Both the position numbers and the translations under genes were made by a program. From contig DXAM01000050.1 of assembly GCA_019117025.1 (NCBI GenBank), forward strand, positions 1-39,556: DNA of 39,556 bases, written 5' to 3'. Origin of the DNA: Candidatus Microbacterium stercoravium (GTDB lineage: Bacteria; Actinomycetota; Actinomycetes; Actinomycetales; Microbacteriaceae). The number at the start of each line of letters is the position of its first letter. Within the stretch, counting starts at the first letter, position 1. Below are positions 35,712 through 39,556 of this stretch, one piece after another. The notes below the pieces were generated by a model. The model did not search any database. It was not told the DNA's origin and worked only from the letters and a program-made list of their open reading frames with translations.

Positions 35712-36689
35712 TCAGAGTTCGAGCAGGCGCCGCGCGTTGTCGGCATAGAGTGCGGGCAGCAGACGCCGCGGGATGTCCGCCGCGGTGATCGCCCAGCGCC
35801 CCTGCGGCGGAATGTCGTCACCGGGCGCGTAATCGAAGCTCTCGTCGTCGGTCTCGAGGAACCGGAAGTGCGTGAGCAGATCCTGCCGTTCGAGGGGGAA
35901 TGCGTCGGTGCCGAACAGGACGCGTTCCGGGAACCGCTCGACGAGCCGGCGGAACCGCCGCGGCTGGCGACCGAGCTCGGCGAGCCGGCCCGCGATGTCG
36001 ATCGAGAGGTTCGGCGACGCCTCGAGCAACCGCTCGACCCGGTCGAGGTCTTCGGCCGCGCAGCCGACGTGCGCGCCGATGTAGCGCGTGCCGGGGGTCG
36101 CGGCCACCAGCCTGCCCAGCGCGTCGATCAGTTCGTCGAACGACGGAAATCGCGAGCGATCGGCGAACGACTACTGCGGCATGGCCGAGAGCTCGTCGAT
36201 GCGCTCGTTGCGATGATCGGCCGGGTCGAAGAACGCCCGCGGGTCGGCGACGTGGATCAGCACGGGCAGCCCGAGTTCCCCCGCGACGCCCAGCAGGTGG
36301 ACGACCTCGGGCGCGTCGGGCATCACGAGCGCGCCGTCGCTCCCCCGAACGACGAGCCCGAGGTCCTTCCATACTTTGATTCCGCGCGCCCCGCGCGCGG
36401 CCGAATCCCGCAGCTCGCGCTCGAGCGACGCGACGCCGTCGGGCTCTGCCGCCCGGCGCCAATCGATATGGCAGAACGTGAGGAAGCGCTCCGGGAACGC
36501 GCGGTCGTACCGGTCGAGGTTGGCCTCCAGCTCATCCCCCCAACGGCCGTCGAGGTTCACGATCGCCGCGAGGTTCGTCTCACCCATGAGATCGATCAGG
36601 CGACCGACGTCGGGCGCGCACCAGTCCCCCGTGAGCCAGCGGCCGAGGTGGTTGTGCGCGTCGATGGCGGGAGCGGTTCTGAGCGTCAG
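35712..36689 (-). pseudogene. Amidohydrolase (Amidohydro_2-like) interrupted by an in-frame TAG
   Basis: Two track ORFs (36171..36587 and 35712..36107) lie in the same frame. Joined through the TAG at 36171-36173 and extended upstream, they read as one metal-dependent amidohydrolase of about 325 codons. The upstream part has the metal motif AIDAHNHLGRW and VLIHVADPRAFFDP. The downstream part has YIGAHVGCAAEDLDRV and VLFGTDAFPLE. The stop is codon 173, between NERIDELSAMPQ and SFADRSRFPSFDEL. Relatives usually have Trp there (HPxWS), so TGG to TAG is the simplest explanation. No ATG, GTG or TTG precedes the metal motif. The only candidate start is a CTG at 36689 overlapping the isomerase stop (CTGA). 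Probably inactive, unless this is a sequencing error. Confidence 0.82.
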
Positions 36690-37570
36690 TGGGCGACGAG
36701 CATCGCGCTGAGGTTCGCGGTCGATTCGGTCACCGCGTCGCGCGCGGCAGCGAGATCCGCCGCGAGCGACTGGGCCCGGGCGAGCTGCACGAGCGGATCG
36801 AGGTCTTCGCAGACGACGGTCGCGTTCGTGCGCTGGATGTCGCGCTCGAGATTCGGGTCGCGTTCGCCGAAGACGACGACGAGGGTGTCGTCGTGGGCGA
36901 CCGCGATGGGCCCGTGGCGGTAATCGAGCGACGGGTACGACTCGGACCAGGCCTGCGCGGCCTCACGGATCTTCAGCGCCGCTTCCTGTGCGAGGCCGTA
37001 GGTCCACCAGCGCCCCAGGAAGACGAAGTGCGAGAAGTCGGCAGCGCTCACTGCCGCCTCGCGTGCGAGCGCTTCTTCGGCCTGCCGGGGCAGGTGCTCC
37101 ACGGATTCCCCGAACGCGCGACGGGCGAGCAGCAGAACCGTCGTCGGGAACCGCGTCTGCACCACCGAGCGCTCGTCTGCGTAGTCGAGCACGAGCACGT
37201 CTCCGGCGGCCTGCGCCACGGGCGATGATGCGACGCCGACGATCGCGGTGGTCGCCGTGCCGTCCGGCACCTGCGCCAGCACCTGCAGCACCTCGCTGGT
37301 GGTGCCCGACCGACTGATCACGACGATGCGGTCGTAGACGCGCTGCGGCGTCCACTCCGATGCGTAGCCCGCATCGCTGATCCCGTGGCCGGCGCGTTCG
37401 CGGAGCTCGGCGATCGACTCGGCGACGAACGCGCTCGTGCCGCAGCCGAGGAACAGCACCCGCTCACCGGTCTCGCCGAACGCCGGCACGTCGATGTCCG
37501 ACGTCAGAGCGCGTCGCCACACCTGCGGCTGGCTGAGGATCTCCTGCTGGGTCACGGTGCTCGTCGTCAA
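36686..37570 (-). CDS. SIS-domain sugar isomerase/deaminase-like protein
   Basis: 294 residues with two sugar-isomerase (SIS) domains. The first has RVLFLGCGTSAFVAESIAEL (about 37-56) and IVVISRSGTTSEVLQVLA, the phosphosugar-binding Ser/Thr run. The second has FVFLGRWWTYGLAQEAALKI and PSLDYRHGPIAV, which resembles the isomerase half of GlmS and AgaS. It lacks the glutaminase domain, so an AgaS/FrlB-type role on amino- or glycated sugar phosphates is likely. The start is TTG at 37570 with AGGA 6 nt upstream; GTG at 37555 is possible. The broken amidohydrolase follows with a 4-bp overlap. Confidence 0.88.
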   Translation of the reverse strand: MTTSTVTQQEILSQPQVWRRALTSDIDVPAFGETGERVLFLGCGTSAFVAESIAELRERAGHGISDAGYASEWTPQRVYDRIVVISRSGTTSEVLQVLAQVPDGTATTAIVGVASSPVAQAAGDVLVLDYADERSVVQTRFPTTVLLLARRAFGESVEHLPRQAEEALAREAAVSAADFSHFVFLGRWWTYGLAQEAALKIREAAQAWSESYPSLDYRHGPIAVAHDDTLVVVFGERDPNLERDIQRTNATVVCEDLDPLVQLARAQSLAADLAAARDAVTESTANLSAMLVAH

Positions 37571-37774
37571 TGGGTCCTGTCTTTCTCGTTCGGTGGGTGC
37601 CGTCCGTCCGAGGTTCCGGAGGACTGCCTGGACCCATAGTGCACACTTTCGCGATACCTGTCACGATAACTGCTTGGTTCACTCAGTTTTATTGATCGAT
37701 AGACACTAATACGCGCAATAACGCGGTGGACGTGCGAGCTCGGCCGAGATCAGGCGAAAGCACGGAGCGGACGC
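37571..37774. other. AT-rich intergenic region upstream of the SIS gene
   Basis: 204 bp between the SIS gene and the DUF488 gene, both on the minus strand. The stretch around 37640-37725 is only about 43 percent GC by hand count, in a genome otherwise near two-thirds GC. It contains ATCGAT and AATAA elements and probably the SIS promoter. No clear palindromic operator or gene is seen. Confidence 0.5.
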
Positions 37775-38326
37775 TCAGTCTGACGCTTCGTCCGGGTAGG
37801 TGAGGTATTCTCCCTCGAGAGTCGCCGGAGCGCCCCATTGTCCGAGCACGTGCTCTCGGACGGACCCGTCGGGCATGACATGGTGCACCGCCCATCCCTG
37901 CACCACGAGGGTGTTCGAGATGAGCAGCCGGTGACAGCGCCAGGGCACCGGTTCGCCGCACATGATCGCTGTGCGCCGTGACGCAGCAATGGCTGTGAGC
38001 TCTTCGACGCCGCGCCGGTACTCGTCGGTGAGCGTGTAGTCGGCGTAGTTCTTGAAGCTGCTGTTCTGCCACCCCGCGTTGATGCTCGGATCGGCATCCT
38101 GGCGCGGGCGGCGGCCGCTGAGAGCAGCGAGCCGCCGGTAATCGATGCCGTCGTCGGCAAGCCAGGCGGCCATCGCGTCCGACCCGAACTGCGGGCTGCG
38201 GCGGGACCCGGGATGCGCGCGCACATCGACGAGCGATGCGATCGCGCGCGGGTGCAGGAGTTCGAGGAAGTCGGCGACCGGGTGAGTCCAATGCCCGATC
38301 GTCCAGATCTCGCGAGGACCGGTCAT
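37775..38326 (-). CDS. DUF488-domain protein
   Basis: 183 residues of unknown biochemical function. The family start is clear: IWTIGHWTHPVADFLELL, then ASLVDVRAHPGSRRSPQFGS. Later conserved pieces are WQNSSFKNYADYTLTDEY and AIMCGEPVPWRCHRLLIS. In the family this last one is the MCxExxxxxCHR motif, and both Cys and the CHR are present here. ATG at 38326 (MTGPREIW). The track ORF to 38611 is over-extended through the HVA1 gene. Encoded 11 bp after the HVA1-family gene, so the two are probably co-transcribed. Confidence 0.92.
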   Translation of the reverse strand: MTGPREIWTIGHWTHPVADFLELLHPRAIASLVDVRAHPGSRRSPQFGSDAMAAWLADDGIDYRRLAALSGRRPRQDADPSINAGWQNSSFKNYADYTLTDEYRRGVEELTAIAASRRTAIMCGEPVPWRCHRLLISNTLVVQGWAVHHVMPDGSVREHVLGQWGAPATLEGEYLTYPDEASD

Positions 38327-38337
38327 CTCGGGCGCCG

Positions 38338-38550
38338 TCAGTCGACCTTCTGCAGTGCGCCGCGCTTGTGCATGGCGATGTGGTCGGTCTTGTCGCTCTG
38401 GATCTCGTACTGCGGATCGTCGGGCGTGCAACGGCGCATGTGCCCCTTGTACTCGGTGTCGTGGGTATGCTTCGCCACGATCACGCCCGTGACCTCTCCG
38501 GCCTCGGAGTTCCACCGCACGCGATCGCCGATCGCGAGTTCGCTGCTCAT
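38338..38550 (-). CDS. HVA1/DUF2945-family TUDOR-like small protein
   Basis: 70 residues. LAIGDRVRWNSEAGEVTGVI and HDTEYKGHMRRCTPDDPQYEI match the short hypervirulence-associated-protein/TUDOR-like family, found widely in bacteria and fungi with unknown role. The C-terminal KTDHIAMHKRGALQKV is also typical. AAGGAGG lies before ATG at 38550. First gene of a two-gene unit with the DUF488 protein. Confidence 0.88.
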   Translation of the reverse strand: MSSELAIGDRVRWNSEAGEVTGVIVAKHTHDTEYKGHMRRCTPDDPQYEIQSDKTDHIAMHKRGALQKVD

Positions 38551-38674
38551 GCCCGCGCCTCCTTCTTCCGGTCTCGTGAGGCCATCGTAGGCCCGTGGTC
38601 GACGAGATCAATGCCGGGCGGGCCTCGGCTAAACTCGGCAGAGCTTCTCAGGCACGCAGCGAAGTCGAGGTTTC

Positions 38675-39337
38675 ATGGCACAGGTGACGCGCACGCCGCT
38701 CGCCGAGCAGGCAGCAGATCTGCTTCTCGCGCGGATTCGTGCCGGCGAATGGCCGCTGGGAGCGAAGATCCCCGGCGAGAACACGCTCGGTCCGCAGCTC
38801 GGCGTCGGCAGATCGACGGTGCGCGAGGCGATCCGCCGCCTCGCCGGCCAGGGTGTGCTGGCGACGCGGCAGGGATCCGGCGTCTTCGTGGCCGCGCTCG
38901 ACATCGTCGAAGACTGGAGCACGTCACTGCAGCGGGCCGACATCGATTCGGTCATCGAGGCGCGCATCGCCATCGAGGTCGAAGCCGCGGCTCTCGCGGC
39001 CGAGCGGCGCTCCCCCGCCGATCTCCGCGCGATCATGCGGGCGGCGGACGAGCGCGCCGCTCAGTGCAACCGCATCGAGGCCTACGTCGACGCGGACATC
39101 GCCTTCCACCGCGCGATCATTGCAGGCGCACATAACTCGATCCTCCTCGATCTGTTCGACAGCTTCACCCCGCGCAGCCGGCAGGCGATGATCGATCTGC
39201 TGCGCCTCAGCGGCGAGTTCGCCACCGACGCCGACCAGCGGACGCACCTCGACATCGTCGGAGCGATCGCCGACCGCGACGGACGCAAGGCTGCGATCCT
39301 CGCCCGAGAGCACCTGCTCACGCTCAAGATGCGCTGA
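38675..39337 (+). CDS. GntR-family regulator with FCD ligand-binding domain
   Basis: 220 residues. The N-terminal winged helix is LLARIRAGEWPLGAKIPGEN, then LGVGRSTVREAIRRLAGQGV and LATRQGSGVFVA (about 10-75). The C-terminal FCD helical domain has the metal-binding DADIAFHRAI and further His in RTHLDIVGAI and REHLL. Such regulators sense small carboxylates or sugar acids. A GAGG lies 4 nt before ATG at 38675, and a TAAACT -10-like hexamer lies 38 nt before the start. The target is unknown. It is divergent from the HVA1/DUF488 unit. Confidence 0.93.
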   Translation: MAQVTRTPLAEQAADLLLARIRAGEWPLGAKIPGENTLGPQLGVGRSTVREAIRRLAGQGVLATRQGSGVFVAALDIVEDWSTSLQRADIDSVIEARIAIEVEAAALAAERRSPADLRAIMRAADERAAQCNRIEAYVDADIAFHRAIIAGAHNSILLDLFDSFTPRSRQAMIDLLRLSGEFATDADQRTHLDIVGAIADRDGRKAAILAREHLLTLKMR

Positions 39338-39439
39338 CGAGGCCGGGCTCGGGCGGGGTTCCCTTTCGTGCAAGGCCGCAGCCGTGCGCAGACGCTGTGG
39401 ACGTCGCAATCGACCCGACCGTGCGCGGCTCGTGCCCAA

Positions 39440-39556
39440 CTACACCCAGATGTAGTTCATGTACCCCTCGCAACGCGCCGCCGTGCCCGGCAGCACCAGA
39501 CGTTCCTCGATGGTCGTGACGTCCTCGTCGTAGTCGATACCGCTGCTCGTTCCTCC
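39440..39556 (-). CDS. C-terminus of an unrecognised protein (runs off the window)
   Basis: Not in the ORF track. On the minus strand the frame from the window edge reads 38 residues, ending TIEERLVLPGTAARCEGY, then six residues and TAG at 39440. Third positions are mostly G or C, as in neighbouring genes, and the residues look protein-like. It is convergent with the GntR gene, with a 102-bp gap holding no feature I can see. Family unknown. Confidence 0.5.
   Translation of the reverse strand, partial: GGTSSGIDYDEDVTTIEERLVLPGTAARCEGYMNYIWV

Overview
The window is high-GC DNA with GC-rich third codon positions, short intergenic gaps, many ATGA/GTGA stop-start overlaps, GTG starts and probable leaderless genes. 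Together with the tmRNA tag ANSKRTDFALAA, the OtsA/OtsB trehalose pair and the DksA/CsbD/HisN set, this points to an actinobacterium. Microbacteriaceae (Microbacterium-like) is my best guess; I had no database to confirm it. I see no insertion sequence, prophage or CRISPR array, so this looks like chromosomal core plus sugar-use islands.

Left part (1-13.4 kb): the 5' part of rpsA (minus); a DUF4190-type membrane protein; an orphan protein and a DksA/TraR zinc-finger protein; the branched-chain amino-acid operon ilvD-ilvB-ilvN-ilvC (minus) with a repeat-rich 3' end; trehalose synthesis otsA-otsB (minus); a small membrane protein; and a MarR regulator coupled to an MFS exporter.

Arabinose region (12.4-24.5 kb, minus): two adjacent transcription units. 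One encodes a sugar-binding lipoprotein, two ABC permeases, an intracellular GH51 alpha-L-arabinofuranosidase, an alditol-oxidase-like flavoprotein and a LacI-family regulator. It is preceded by two tandem AACGTT-centred operators and an 11-residue leader cistron whose stop overlaps the binding-protein start. The other is araB-araD-araA with a LacI-type AraR upstream and a different operator (TGTTAACGCTCACA). The inferred flow is: arabino-oligosaccharide import, cleavage to L-arabinose, isomerase (AraA), kinase (AraB), epimerase (AraD), xylulose 5-phosphate. No ATPase for the sugar importer is encoded here.

Middle (24.6-32.4 kb): tRNA-Lys(CTT) with a strong terminator; a complete peptide/oligosaccharide-type ABC importer (binding lipoprotein, two permeases, two ATPases); hisN with a coupled lipoprotein; a CsbD protein; and tmRNA (ssrA, minus), which the ORF track obscures with a false ORF.

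Right part (32.5-39.6 kb): azlC-azlD amino-acid exporter, a pair of CrcB/Fluc fluoride-channel genes, arfB (a second ribosome-rescue factor close to ssrA), a PH-like membrane protein, a SIS-domain sugar isomerase followed by an amidohydrolase broken by an in-frame TAG and lacking a normal start codon, an HVA1/DUF488 pair, an FCD-type GntR regulator, and the C-terminus of an unrecognised protein at the edge.

The most interesting observations are the coupled leader cistron before the arabinoside-binding protein, the two separate LacI operator systems in one arabinose region, the araB operator touching the araR stop codon, the amidohydrolase amber lesion, the duplicated ilvC 3' end and the Fluc pair with altered phenylalanine-box residues. 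I found no clear candidate for a wholly new system.
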